Notes: generated from the sequence alone by a model not told the origin. 64,000 nucleotides of DNA from Inia geoffrensis (GCA_036417435.1 CM070919.1:36138318-36202317), one strand, 5' to 3'; counted from the stretch's first letter, positions 46,185-59,360 are shown. Numbers and translations are program-made.

Positions 46185-49100
46185 ATTTACTGTGGAAATT
46201 TTAAATGTTGTAAAAAAGCAAAGTATTAGTGGTTCTCAGTATTGAAGATTGTTATTAGTGTAAGCCTTGGAGGGACTGTTTTTTTTTTTATTATTATTTT
46301 GTTTTTGCCTTTTTAAAAAAAGTCATTCCTTCTGGGGTATGTCTTATCATTTAATTTTAAGCCTGGAATGTAAGCGTTTCATTTAGGAATAGGTGTACAT
46401 CTTTAGTGCACATTATGCTTTTTCTTTTCCAAAGCAAAGGATCTCAGTGCTTTCTGGGCGAGGTTTTGGTTCTTTTAGGATTAAGATTCATTGGTATTAA
46501 TGGCTAATTTTGGTGGAAAAGTGTTACGTAGTTTTTAAGTCCTCGTTATTACTTTTAAAACAATATCCCATCAGGAAGAGGGAGCTTTGTGGACAAGCTG
46601 TCACTCTTTGATGAAGGATTATACATCCTCCCCTAATTCTGTGATCCCAGAATCTGTTACACAGTGGTTTTATCAAATAGCACTAGACTAGCCTGGCCAT
46701 CATTTCATTTCCCTTAAAAAGTTAATTGGTTCCTTTCCTAAATCTAATGTTTATGTAGCACTGTAGTCTAAATATATATTTTAGGCATTAATAGCTTCAG
46801 CTCCTAAAATCCAGAGGTTCATAATTTGATGCAAGATAAAAGTTTTGAAGGATGCCTTTTCCTTACATCAGATGGTCAGTGAACTAATTATTGCCAGGTT
46901 CTCGGCCCTTTAAGTGGCTTTGCCTATTGCCTACTCAGTGAAGTTTGCGCATCTGTGGCCGGATTGAAGTTCTTTGTAAGCTCCCTCCGTGCCAGTAGTA
47001 ATAGTGAGAGCAACTTGAGAAAGAAAGTAAAGCATGTGAAAATGAAGCCATCACGTATTATGAAGGTTAGTTAATTTTCTCTGTGTATGTAAAAGTGAGC
47101 ATGTTTTTGTCAGGGATTTTTTTTAAAAGGGTTATTCCGTTATTTTATTATATTCCCATTTAGAATGAACAATTCTAAATATAATTGTGAGAGAAGGGTG
47201 TCACGTTCAAAGGAGACCTTTTTTGGTCAAAAAAATACATTAAATTGAGTGGTCAGGTGGGACAATTAATTGTATTTATATTCATATCAGTTTTTACTTA
47301 GTCAATGTAAATCAAATAGAAGACCAGTTCATCCCGTTCAAGAATCAAATACCAAATATTGGTCAATTAAGACATTTTCATTGTAAAACACAAGTGATGC
47401 CACCCAAAGAAGTACGATTAATTAGGACAATTAATTTACCTTAATAAATGGCTTCTTATTTCTGACACTTCTAGCTTCTAAAAGTTTAAAAAGAGTAGCA
47501 AAGCTTACTATAAAAATTGCAAAGTGAGGAAGTAGGTACTTTTTGTTAACAGTTAAAGTAATTCTGGTTTTTCTGTACTTATTCATTGAAGCATACTTTA
47601 CAAATGTCAGAAGATGACTTTATAATGTTCATATTCCTGTGCTGACTCATCATCCTCTTAAGATTTTACGTAAAAATAAATATATATGTCCGTTCGGAAA
47701 GATACATGACTCTCAAAATATTTTCCATTTTTAAACATTAAATTGAAAGTATTTATAAGGAAACTACTTTAAAAATTATCTTTTATGATCACTTTAATAT
47801 GACAGTTGATAATTCAGGCCTTTGTAAAGGATTCTAGACTTTTTTAATTGGCATAAATATGATGTTAAAAAATAAATACTACCTAGAAGCTAGCAAGAGG
47901 TAACCAAGTTTCAGTTACTTTCTAAGATTTTTAGGGAAGAAGAATTTAAATAAGAATTAATTAGAATATTTTATGTAAATATTGTCCAAATTTCCAGTTT
48001 ATTATCAGTGAGACACAGGTTTAATACATTTTTGAAATAATAGCCTGGTTGAAAAAGGGTCATCACGTTTACCATTTCCAATTCTTAGAGTATTTCTGTT
48101 TTAATTTTGCGTATAAAGTAGTACAGATTAAGGATTTTAAAGAGCAGGTTTTCTTTCTGTCTTTCATCAGCTCTGTAGCCGAACCCTGACAATCCCTTTC
48201 TTCATTATTCTAAGCCAGTATCAGATTCCAGTGTTCGCTGTCTCCACAGCTGTTTGAGGATTTTTTTTTTTTTTGCCAATGTGATTACAAATACATGTGT
48301 TTTGTGCACCTAAGTTCCTATAAATGTGGATAAAAGAAGGTTGAAGGAGAGTAGGACTGTGCTGTGTGTAGGTCCATGGATGATTCTGTTTGTTTTCAAA
48401 TCATTATGTCAGTGGTTATTAGGAAGAATTGCAAGGATTAAAACACAACAAAACTTCAGGCTTCACTGATACTGAGCAATAAAAATCACTGAAAATTTAA
48501 TAATTTCTTCAGAACAAGTACATTTTTATGGAGTTAAGCACCACTGAATCAAGTGGTTACGCATTTCCATGGGTCAATTTTCTAAAGTGATGGTCACAAT
48601 TTAAACAAAACAAGATAGTTTTTTTCACTTTTTAAAAACCCATTAAAATACGACATTGTAGAGAGAAATTGATTAGCCTCGTGCATTTATTTTGATGTGC
48701 CAAGTTGGAGAATGATTGATGTCACATGGGCGCTTAACAAATGTACAGTGATTTAACCCCGTCGAAATTAGAGTACTTTTTGGAGAAAATTCAACATATT
48801 TGCTTGCATTAATATTGTTTATAGAACAAAACTGGAAACTCTAGCTATCTATAGCCTTAAGTCATGTTAAATTTATCACCTTTTGAGGACAGCCTGTCTT
48901 TATTTGTAATCTCTCTCTTTTATAATATCAGAATTTTCTCCCGTCTCTGTGCCCAGTAGGACTGCCTGAACTCTAGGAATACGTAAAGGTACTTTCTGGG
49001 ATTAGAAAAGTGTAGGAAATTATTGAGTTCAGTATTCACAAAGATGTTGCCTATAAACACAATGATTTTTGTTTCCTTCTTGCTTGAGATTATAGAGAAT

Positions 49101-51730
49101 ATGTGTTGCCTGGTGAAAATTCTTTGGAGTACCAGTAGGGCAGGCCGAGGGGTTGGTAAATCAGGCTTCTTTTAGAGAAGAAAGACGCCGTAAGTAGCAC
49201 GTCATCCTTCTGCTGCTTTTCATGTAAGGGTCCTGAATGTGGGAAAAGGTATTCAGACCGTAAGGCCAAAATACAAGCAATGCTTAGTTTCATATTTAGT
49301 TTACTTTCAGGGGAGCTGTTGAGAGTTGTTCAGGGGAAGAAGTGTTCCGTTTACCACTCAAAACTTTAACAATTTCCCCTTTTATATTTAATATATTAGA
49401 AATAATTAATAATGAGCCACTGCAGTCATGCCTATAAAAATTGCGAGGCTATATAAATGCCACAGCGCTCTGCCTTGCTATGAATGTCTCTCTTTACTTT
49501 TGGTGTGCACCTGATTCACAGAGGCATTTTCCCATTCCCAGTTCATTTAAATCAAACCCCATGTGTTTTGCCATTGTTCTGTGTCCAAGTGATTGTGCTC
49601 TGGGGAAGATTAAAGGACAAAAGACACGATCTCAGACCCACAGGAAGTTTTCTCTTCTGGTTGAACATGACATAAAAGAAAACCGACAGTCATTAAAGTT
49701 TGTTAAGAAAGCCAAAGGAAGTGTTGGAAGGATTACTACTTTGGTCAGATTGGGTGCTAATAGCCCATGAATCTTTAAATGCCAGACAACTGAAGGGAGT
49801 ACCAAAACTAGAGTTTCAAGCATTGGAAACACCATACGGACCTCAACGGTGCTCGAAACTCTGTGGGACACTGGAAAGGACCTGGGGAGGCCCTTTCCAA
49901 TGTCCCATTGCTAACAAACACTGGGAGTGCCAAGGGGCTCACAAGTGATGAAAGGGCTAGGCAGACGAGTGGATCAGAACGCACGCCTTCTTCCCCAGCC
50001 CACGTGCGCGTGGCCATTGACGCCCCCAAAGGGGGGGGCTTTGGAAGCCAGTGACCTGGGAACAGCAGAGGTTGACCATCTGCCTCCTTCCCTGTGTAAT
50101 AACTTGGCAAACTGTTGCGCACTTGCCCACACCAACCCTGGGAAGGAGGAGACCATCCCCTCTCTTGGGCTCAGCACAGCCGCAGCTTGGAGCACAGTGC
50201 CCGCCCCTGAGGAAGCCGTCAGTAAATAATTGATACAGGATTGAAATCTCCCCTCACTCCACATCAGTGTCAAGTGTCCTCACTGGCGAATAGCCCCTTT
50301 CTCCAAAGGCTTGTGGCCTCTAAACTCAGGTCATCGTCATCCCGGACCACTCGAGTCCTGAAAGTGCTTGATCCTGTTATTTTCAGATTACCTGTGATTC
50401 ATGTGAAACATATAGTGCCAGCAAAGAGGTGTCAGCATTGAGATGAGAACAGTAAACACGGCTGTAGCCTGTAGATCTCTGGAAAAAGACAGGAGTTGAG
50501 GTACAGAGGTCAGGGGACTTCAGGAGAGGGAACGAGAATAGCAACAGAGAGATCCAGGACGACAAACCGGAATGAATTCATGAACAGGTGACCACAGCGC
50601 CGGCAGGTACCCTCGATGAAAGAAATTGACCCGGTTATTTGCGTATCACCTTCTCACGTCTCCACCAATACGTGCTCTCTCGTATCCCTTCAAGGTGTGT
50701 AGTTCTCTTTGTCTTTCATTTTTCCCACTTTTCGAAAGAGACACAGGGACAGAGAAATGTTTCCTCAGTATGAGAAAAACAATGGAGCAAGTTTGATAAT
50801 AAATGGTATTGACACAGCCTCAAGAGTCATAGACGCACGGGGTGACGGACTCTGCACTGCAGGGCACAGGCTTCATCCGAAAGGGGACACCCCGTCGCAC
50901 CTCTAGACTCATCCCTGCCGTGTGGAGGCGAAACAGTGTTGCCAGGTGGTGAGATTTTTCACGAAATGCCAGAATATGAATTATATGCAATCTCTAGATT
51001 TTTGAATGTTGGCTCATTTAAACAAAAAAGAAAGAAAAGAAAAAAGCCACAAAACACACAGATAAAACACAACACGACTGCCGGCTGGGTTTGACAGTTG
51101 GGCCACCGTTTTGCAACCTGTGATGTAGAGGCAGAGCTTTGCATATGTATTTGGGGAGGCCACGAGTGAGCAGAGGATCCTCCCATGGAGAAATCTGCCA
51201 TGAGTGTGGAGAGAGAGCTTGGGTCCAGATTGTGGATTATCTTAAATGTCATCCTCTTCTCCCCATTTTGGAGAAGAAAATGTTTTCAGTTTGCAGTACA
51301 CTTTTTCCTGCTGTAAAACAGAAACCCGGGCTGCCAGCAAGCCTTCTGGAAGCGTTCTTCGTGCCAAGGCAGCAAAGGGCTAAGTGACAGGAGCCTCTAG
51401 GCTTTGGGCCTTTCAAGGGCCACGTCACAGCCCTCTCTCCTCAGTCTGTCCTCTTCCCATCAGGGACTGAATAGTCGATACTAGGTCTTGACACTCTTAA
51501 CACACCTGTACTTTGGAGGGATAGTCCAGGAGCGAGCTATGGCTAGTGTAGTTTTTTCTTTCTTTTACATTGAATTTGAATATTGTCTGAATCCAGATGC
51601 TAAATCCTATAGAAAAGGAAAGTCCGGAGTTAAACGTGACGTATCGGATTAGGTCTTACCCACGGCCTTCCCGGAATAAAGAGAACACTTGAGATTCCTG
51701 GGGCTCAGTGTTTTTCATTGTTTTGTGGTT
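46185..51730. other. 5.5 kb unique DNA, no SINE/LINE recognised
   Basis: AT-rich to about 49.4 kb, then GC-richer (49.4-51.4 kb). The block 46,870-47,060 looks like a conserved non-coding element. A T16 run lies at 48,260-48,275. A TATA-like CTATATAAATGCC lies at 49,449-49,461, but no gene can be tied to it. Frames of 100-109 codons at 49.4-50.3 kb are unrecognised. Confidence 0.45.
49864..49907. repeat. Short perfect-like hairpin
   Basis: TGGGACACTGGAAAGG (49,864-49,879) is complementary to CCTTTCCAATGTCCCA (49,892-49,907) at 15 of 16 positions around a 12-base loop. Function unknown; the stem does not extend further. Confidence 0.8.
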
Positions 51731-51734
51731 TCTG

Positions 51735-51865
51735 AGTTGGGCTCTGGCACTAGAGAGGTCGCTCAGGTCCTGCGTCTGTCATTCATCTGCTGTGTGACCC
51801 TGGATACAGCGCCTCCAACCCTGAGCTACGTGTCCTCATCTGAGCTACAGGTTGGCACTAAGGGC
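51735..51865 (+). mobile_element. MIR SINE fragment
   Basis: The landmarks 'catctgctgtgtgaccctgg' and 'tgtcctcatctgagct' follow the MIR core. Confidence 0.75.
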
Positions 51866-51989
51866 TGGTGGCAGTGTCGTCAGCAGGCGCCTGGCAGGTG
51901 CCCTGCACGCTCTCGTGCTGGGTGGTGGTGAGTTCAGTCACTGCAGTGGTTGTTGGTAGCATCTTAGAGGGAACATCACGCTCACTAGG

Positions 51990-52175
51990 ATGGCTTCGTG
52001 TAGGTTTTGAAGTCAGATTTGGAGACCAAAATTCAAGTCCCAACTGTGCCTCTTGGTTACTTTAAGCTTCATAAAGCTGAGTTGCTAGTAACATATCCAT
52101 GTGCAGGCTGGTTGTGAGGATGAAGTGAGACAAAGCATGGAGAGGGCTCACGTAGCATCAGGTATGTCGTTGGCC
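51990..52175 (+). mobile_element. MIR SINE
   Basis: 'ttttgaagtcagatttgg', 'aattcaagtcccaactgtgc' and 'ggttgtgaggatgaagtgag' follow the MIR order. It is a second copy close to the first in the same orientation. Confidence 0.75.
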
Positions 52176-52179
52176 ATGA

Positions 52180-53155
52180 ATAACAGGTGTGAGCGTGTGT
52201 GTGTCTCAGGAGAGGACGCTGCGCTTCTCCAGCGGACAGACTGCTGCCTCATTAGCTCTGAATTAAGTAAGAATAACGAAACAGCAGTCACGGGGCAGCT
52301 TTTCTTGACTAGGGCTGTTCCCTAGAATCCTACTTTGAATTCATGAATAACTCTTAATGGCGTTGATTCTCTGATGTGACAAGTTACCGACGAGAAGTGG
52401 TACGTTTAAGGAGAGGGCTTTGGCCCGTGGATACCCAGAAAAGTGACAGCGTGCCACGTCTTACCCAGGGAGCGACATACACAGTGCCAATGAGAGCAGT
52501 CAGCACTCACCGTGAGGGTCCGGAATCACTTAGAGAAGAAAAGGGGGCAAATGCGTGTGGCACAGTTTACAGATATTTATATGAAACAGGTGAAAAGATT
52601 TTTGCTATTTCAAGGAACGTAAGATTCATCTTTAAAATTTACCCAAATTCACATCCCCTAATGATGGCAGACGACTAGGATATTTTATGGAAACAAACAA
52701 ACAAAACCCTGTCTTAACAGGGTCAGCATTTTAAGTACATTCTCGTTCAATTTTTTAAATGAAAATGTATGATCCCTTTTTTCACATTATTGTTGGAATG
52801 ACCTAAGTACATACTATTTAAATCACAGTACTTTAAAGATTCCAGGAGATTTTTCGTGGAAATTTGGTGCCCAAGTTTATAACGTATATTTAAAATATAT
52901 TGATATGTTAAGTAGAAATAATTAGGAAACGAACTTGAACACGGTAACAATATGTTTCTATTTCATTAACAGAATTACTTAGCATTTGGATATATTGTAT
53001 GTTGTTTGTTTCTTTGAAAAACATATGGCACAAAACATATTCACTAACCTGTTAGCCCATCGGATTGCTTAATGTTTGCTGATGAGAAAACTATAAACAT
53101 TTGCCTGTGAAGTGTTAGTTGGCTCCAGTGGAAGGTGCCCCTTGTGACCTTTTTC
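52180..53155. other. Unique DNA, nothing recognised
   Basis: No repeat, RNA gene or exon is recognised. Confidence 0.5.
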
Positions 53156-53159
53156 AGCT

Positions 53160-53425
53160 CCAATGTCTTCATCAAGTTATCATTTATTAAGCATCTGTTA
53201 TGAGTCCAGCATTGGTTTAGGCTCTGTGAGAAAGGGGCGCAAAAATTCGGAAGTGGTATATCTTAGGAGTCCCAAAGGAACATGTAATAATTAGACAGTA
53301 GTACGAACAACATAGAGCGGTATTCGGTCGGAAGGAAGAGGGAGCACAAGCTCTATAAGCCATAGGAATGCAAGGAAGAGAGGAACATGGAGGGTGGGGT
53401 TAGCTCGATGGCACCTCAACTCCAT
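53160..53425. mobile_element. Probable L2 3'-region fragment
   Basis: 'tcatttattaagcatctgtt', 'gtccagcattggtttaggct' and later 'ggcacaag'-type purine-rich text resemble the L2 3' region. A SINE lies at its right end. Confidence 0.5.
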
Positions 53426-53427
53426 CA

Positions 53428-53558
53428 TTTTTTTTTTTTTTTTTTTTTGCGGTACGCGGGCCTCTCACTGTTGTGGCCTCTCCCGTTGCGGAGCACAGGC
53501 TCCGGACGCGCAGGCTCAGCGGCCATGGCTCACGGGCCCAGCCGCTCCGCGCCATGTG
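53428..53558 (-). mobile_element. CHR-family SINE, missing its tRNA-like head
   Basis: On plus: about 21 T, then GCGGTACGCGGGCCTCTCAC and the tail-proximal body up to CCGCTCCGCGCCATGTG, after which homology stops. The A- and B-box promoter half is absent. I see no matching target-site duplication, so either reverse transcription stopped early or a later deletion removed the head and flank. Confidence 0.93.
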
Positions 53559-54095
53559 CCAGACTTCTCAGTGTGGTCCTCGGGGTGTATTCTTCACGGT
53601 CTGGCCAGGACTCTGCTGACCCCGGCTGCCAGTAGGTCCCTGGTGCGCAGCGTGCTGCACACAGACCAACTTCCCGTTTCCCCAAGCACAGGGCGAGGCT
53701 TCCCCCTCCTGTAGGTACCAGTTAAATATTCTCTGTGAACTTGTTCTTTGGCTCTCAGAGAATTAATGGTTCGTCTCTCTCTGCTCCCATAGTATAGTAT
53801 TTGTAGAACTATTTATCATTTACCTCATTCTGCACTTTCAGTTTTTTAGAATGAAAGGGCTCTAACTATAGGAAGGAGTGTAAAGGTCATAGACGGGAAG
53901 CGCCTTATTTTCAAACGGGACAAAAGCAAGGCTGGGATGTAGCTATAGCCATGCGTACTTTGTAGTCATCCTTGCACTTGACCTCAGCGTCATCCTCCGT
54001 GAAGGGCTGGCTTCGCTTTGCCCTGTGACACCTCCTCATACCTCTCCCTGCGTCTTAGCTACCCCTCTGCGGCATTAGTGTCTTGGTCTCTTCTA
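53559..54095. other. GC-richer unique DNA, nothing recognised
   Basis: Begins abruptly at the truncated SINE. No repeat or gene recognised. Confidence 0.45.
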
Positions 54096-54099
54096 GTTG

Positions 54100-55050
54100 G
54101 CCTGCGAATACTGGAGGTCCTCAGAAACTAGCCCTTAGACCTACTTTCGCATTGTGTCCGCTCTTCCAACCACCATGATATCATTGCCTCCCGTGGTTTC
54201 ACTGCTCATCCGTGAGTAGACAGTTCACAAAGATTGCACTCAGAATGGCTCCTAGCCGAGGATCTAGGTATCTAGGGGGGCCTTATAATCTGTCATCCAA
54301 GCATGGCTAATTTGAGAGCGAAAATGGGCAGGGAAGTGTAAGATACCAGCGCAAAGAGCATAAATGGGGGTAGTGCTGGGCCCACATGTCCTCCCTATGG
54401 TCGTGCTGGGCACACGGAAGGAACCATCTGACATAAGCTCTTGGGTGTCCCAAATGCTCCTAGAACTAACGTGAGATCTGAACGTGAGGTCTTTCCCTGA
54501 AAACCTCAGCCTCTCCCATTGGCCCCGAACTCGGGGAATGACAGGACTGTCCACCTAGTTATCAAGCCAGAAACCTTGACCAATCCTTGGCCACTTCCTT
54601 CCTTGCACTCCCTATACCCGGTTCATCGCAGTGTCTAGTTTATTTTTATTTGACTTTCTAAATATCTCATGAAACCGTATGCTGCTTTCGTCCCCACTGC
54701 TGCCATGCTAATCCGAGGTCCTGTGGCATCTGGGTGGGAGCCCTTCAGGGGTGTCCTGACTGGTCCATGGCAGTCAGTCTGGATCCCCGTCCATCTTTCT
54801 CTGCACATCACAGCCAGAGGGCTCTTTTAAGTATGCAGAAAGGATGCTATCATCCCTTGTTTAAAACAACACATAACACAAACCCCCTTATTATGTCTTT
54901 CATTTCCACTTCATTGTGAAGCCCATAAAGCCGGGGACCTTGCTAGTATTGTTGCTTCCCTTTGTTTTACCAATAACATGATATAGCACCTTATACATAG
55001 TCCTTGGTGAACACCTACTGGTTAAACGATAAACGAATGAAAGACTCAGG
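54100..55050 (+). mobile_element. L2 LINE fragments, sense
   Basis: Landmarks in L2 order: 'tctaaatatctcatgaaacc', 'cacatcacagccagagggct', 'ttttaagtatgcagaaagg', 'catcccttgtttaaaac', and the terminal 'cataaagccggggacctt'. The 54,264-54,470 section is not clearly L2. Decayed and inactive. Confidence 0.65.
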
Positions 55051-55212
55051 ATTCTAAAACCTGACTTCACACTGCTAGTTCTAGAGTCTCTGTACTCTTT
55101 TCCCCCCAAAAGACTTTTAACCATCTTAAGGGGGAGCCTGCTTTTTTTTTTCACAATTTTTATTCTTCCTCATTTTGGAAATTGGAACATTCCCATCTAC
55201 CTTCTGTTTATT

Positions 55213-55400
55213 CAGTACTTTTCAACCATAACTACACCTTAGAATCACCTAGGGAGTTCTCACAAAAAACCAGCGCCGGGATTTCACCCCAGACTGATGA
55301 ATCCGAATCCCTGGAGTCAGGACATGGTCGTAATCAGTAAAGTTTAAAAGAGTTTCCCAGGTGTCTCTAAAGCACAGTCAGGACTGAGAAACCATTCATT
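55213..55400. mobile_element. MER5-type hAT/Charlie DNA transposon
   Basis: Starts CAGTACTTTTCAACC, contains 'cttagaatcacctaggga', 'tgatgaatccgaatccctgg' and 'agtttcccaggtg', and ends near 'gactgagaaacca'. Confidence 0.8.
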
Positions 55401-55620
55401 TAAATCTAATCAATCTTTAAGCCTCATCTCAAACACCGTCTCCTCCAGGGAAACATGGATCTCTCACTTTTTCTTAGGACTTGGTAAGTGTAGTGGAGCA
55501 ATTAAATGGTCAAGACTTATTATTTATTTTAGGATTTCCCTTCCTACGTTGTAACATCCATCGGAGCCGAGATTATGCCTTATATTTAGGAAGCTTCTGA
55601 TGCCGGAGAAGTTACTTTAT
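55401..55620 (+). mobile_element. Probable L2 3' fragment
   Basis: 'cctcatctcaaacaccgtct' followed by 'cctccagggaaacatgg' matches the L2 3' region. It is in the same orientation as the L2 at 54.1-55.0 kb. Confidence 0.55.
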
Positions 55621-56546
55621 AATTTGGTTTTATTTGACCCATGTTCACCTGTCACTTTGCAGACTTAGGATTCATAAGCAAGATCAGTCTTTATAAACTA
55701 ATCTGTGATTTGTGGCTGCCTTTGTGGCCGGATGTACTAGCAAATTTTCTTACCTATTCCAGCTGATTCCTGACCCTCTGCTGAGCTGCCCTGAGTCGCG
55801 TGGTCAAATGAGGTCCAGACACACGTGTTCCGTGCTCAGCTGGGAGGAGCAGGCTAAGCAGATGTCTCCTTGTACTGCTTAGGACACCAGCTTTCCAGCA
55901 GGGTCTCTGAGAGCTTTTGGAAACATTCATGCAGCTGCTCTACTCTATTCGGTGCTTGTAGTGTGCAGCAAAGTGAAGAGAAACCTAAAAGCAGGCTGAG
56001 TGAGTCCTCTCTCACTCATCCTTTGTGGGTGAGGCAGGGGTAGGTGGAAAGGCAGATTCTGACACGTATGCAGACAGTCATTAACCCGGTAACTCCGCTG
56101 ACCCCTTAGTAAAGATCCCATATTTAACGCCGCTGTTTTGCAAGGGTGTTCTCCCACAGGCGTAATAAAATAGCAGGTTTTTAAAACATACTTTCTTCAG
56201 GCTCAGCTGCAACTTTCCACGGGAAACTAAAAAGCAGATAATGTCGCAGCACCTTTTCCTAAAGTCGTTCTTTTGGGCTTCGGCGCTAATGTTAGAACCC
56301 AAGGCAGAGGGAAGAGACCTCAAGAGTTGCAGCCATTCAGCACGGATGAATCTCGAAACAGCCTTTTTAGGGGCATCATCCCCTGGAGCCGATTTTGCCA
56401 TCATTTTGCAGCTTCCAGGGGAATCTGTGGCAATTCACCCCCCAAACCACAAAACAGTTAGCAAAAGTGCCCAGAGCATGGAAGTAATATTTTGAGTAGT
56501 TTTATGATGGACTTTGAAATTTATTTCTAACCCAATTCCTGCTGCC

Positions 56547-56582
<36 letters not shown>

Positions 56583-57980
56583 AATGTTTACACAGGTATC
56601 ATTATTGTAATTGCTAAATTCTAGTTTCTTTAAGACTTAGAACGTCGTAAAGGTAGAGAGAAGAGGCAAGTTATGTTTAGAACTAAGTTGGTTTGGTGTA
56701 TGACATTCTGTGTTGGATTTTCAAATGGGATTATTAAAATGAGTTATCTATAAAATGGAGCTAATCAAATGTGGGTTTGGGGGTGCTCTCTGTGCTTAGC
56801 TGTGGATCCCAAGGAGCCAGGTGGACTTCAAGTTCAGTATTTATGTGAAACCACCAAGATAACATCTCACTATGTAATCTTTATTGGGGCTCAAGCTGAC
56901 TGACTGCAATGGCTGGCATTTTCACTGTTCTCACACTGATAAAAATAAAATCAGAAAGCATGAGAGGATACACAGAGACATCTGGTAGCACAAAATGAAG
57001 ACATTTATCAGAAAGGATGCCTTCTTTCCTCTTGAAAACTACAAAAAGTTTGTTTCATCCAATTATGCTTAGAAGTATAAATTTCACATAATTAGGAGAA
57101 AGTTGAATGAATAAGAGAAAGTTGAAACGAATAGTTTGTCTTGTGTAAAATAAGAGCTTAACTTCATTTCTCTGTTAAATAGCTCACCTCACTCTATTGA
57201 TTATGCTAATTCACAATCTAAATGTATAATTAGATCCAGGAAGTATATCACAGCGGTAGAATTTGATAAAGAATGGGAGTGACACACGGAGGACAAAAGA
57301 CTTCTTGTGCTTACGTGTATCTTTCAAAGAAATGACTTATTACTTCCCTTGTAGAGCTACACTTGTTTTATGATATAGGCTATCAATCAGTGCATTAAAT
57401 TTGGATAATATTATAATGATTTTTAGTAAAAAGCACAAGCTTGAATTTCCATCATGCTTTATACCTCTCAGAGCTAGGTGAGTTATATGTAATTATAAAT
57501 GAAAGAGACTAGATGCGGAAGCTGGACATGAAAGTAACCACCTCATCATCTTACTGTTCTCCTTCGTTATTTGTAAAAGTCTCTGCTGTGACTATATTGT
57601 TGTGATTAACCACCGCCCTGCCCCCGCCTCCCCCGCAAAAAAAAAGTCATCTCCATAAAGGCAATATGCTGTACGTACAAGTTTAAGATGTAGCTTTAAA
57701 TGTAACACAAATTATGTGTGTAAGAGCTTTTGCTCTAATTTGGGGAATTTGTGTTGGATTTTCTTCTCTAAGCTGATATCTCTCCTTGATCAGTCATCCG
57801 ATTTTACCTTTGCATTTGTGTGGACCAGTTTTCGTTTATTATACGTTCTGAGAAAAGAACACACTATGTATAATTATTTATTATATTTGTCTAATTTTTT
57901 TAGAACATTTGTATTCACAGGCTTAAAAATTATTCATACAGTCCACAGTGATTAAGGTTTAAAAATGAGAATTATATGGG
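55621..57980. other. Unique DNA with a pure A30 run
   Basis: No gene supported. An uninterrupted 30-base A run lies at 56,551-56,580 without an attached SINE or LINE body. The remainder is AT-rich and unrecognised. Confidence 0.5.
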
Positions 57981-57984
57981 AGAA

Positions 57985-58143
57985 AATATGTGTATGTTTA
58001 TATATGTAACATACAAAATATATAAATGTGTGTATATATGTACATATGTATATATACATGCTTTGTATATACAAATATATATATGCTATATATAGTATAT
58101 ATATAAGTATGCACACATATACACACATTTATATATATATAAG

Positions 58144-58172
<29 letters not shown>
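57985..58172. repeat. TA-rich compound microsatellite
   Basis: Mixed TATATG, TACATA and pure (TA)n, ending with about 30 bases of perfect TA at 58,142-58,171. It can form cruciforms. Confidence 0.95.
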
Positions 58173-58177
<5 letters not shown>

Positions 58178-59360
58178 CTTTCATGTTGATGGATTTCATC
58201 TCCAAAGATCTGTACGTTTGACTGCCATTAATCAATGCTTCTTGAAAATTAATTAGGTTAGATTAATTCATAAATCAAGTGGCTGAAGCCTGAAGTCTAG
58301 CTAGTTAGGTTGGTTAATTGTGTTCCCTCAGGTAGATTAACTGAATACAAAATTCGCAGTGTAGCATTTCAGAAGACCCTGCCTATTCTACCGTGGGTTT
58401 TATACATTTATTGTAAAGATCATTTTAAACTCTTAATAGAAGATACACTGACCCTACCAAAAACTGAAGTGCAAATCTAAACCGGGGCGGGGGGGGGGGG
58501 GGAGTCTCTTGAGACAAACTGAATTCCTATGAAGAAAAAAATGTATAATTTACTACCACCTAAAATATTAATGAAGATATATGTGAGTGTCTTTAGAGGA
58601 GAATTTATCTTACATTTATTATCAGAAAGTGCTGTACATTTAAAATCTTTCTTTTGCCCAAATCAAACGGAATTTCCAGTAATTATGAAAAAACTTAGGA
58701 TTCTGGAGCTTCTTGTTTACCAAATATCTGGTGTGAGATAACTCTAGTGGAATAATCTCTTCTGGTGTAATTTACTCTAGGCTTCTTAGCAGCAAAAGAC
58801 CTCTCCGTTGCGGGGTAAAAATATTTAATCCTTTAAAGCTGACGTATATAAGATGTAATTATGTCAGCTACAGCTGTTTCTAAACATCAGTTACAAAATT
58901 ATAGGCAGGTTTTGTAGCTTCTGTGGTGGGAATGAATACATCTGAGGATTCAACTTGCCGACAGTGTTTATGTAATTTAATCTTACCATCTGGTAGAAAG
59001 TAAACATTTCTTTTTTATAAAATTAAAGTTTATCAAGTGAATCTCTTATACTTTCCAATTGTTGTGAGTGACAAATTTAAATGTAGTTTCTTGAAAAATG
59101 AATGGAGATTCCGTATCCACTATTTTGAGATGAACACTGGATTACAGTTGATGTTGCACTTGAATCTGCATTGGTTCCTTAAACAGTAAACAAATGGGTA
59201 CTCAGCTAAAGAGTCTGCATTTCATGCTACTTTCATTCCTCTAAGATAGCATGCATGTTTTTCTTATTTCCATTTTACTGAAAAGAAACCAAGACTCAGC
59301 AGTGGTGTATGTCAGTAATCTCAGAAAAAGTGAAGTCACAAATAAAACGCATGGCCGAAC
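58173..59360. other. Unique AT-rich DNA
   Basis: Contains a G-run (CGGGGC followed by about 15 G, 58,483-58,503). No gene or repeat body recognised. Confidence 0.5.

Noticed and set aside
49449..49461. TATA-box promoter (CTATATAAATGCC)
   Set aside because: An isolated match with no CpG island, downstream gene or splice structure; TATA-like words are frequent in AT-rich DNA.
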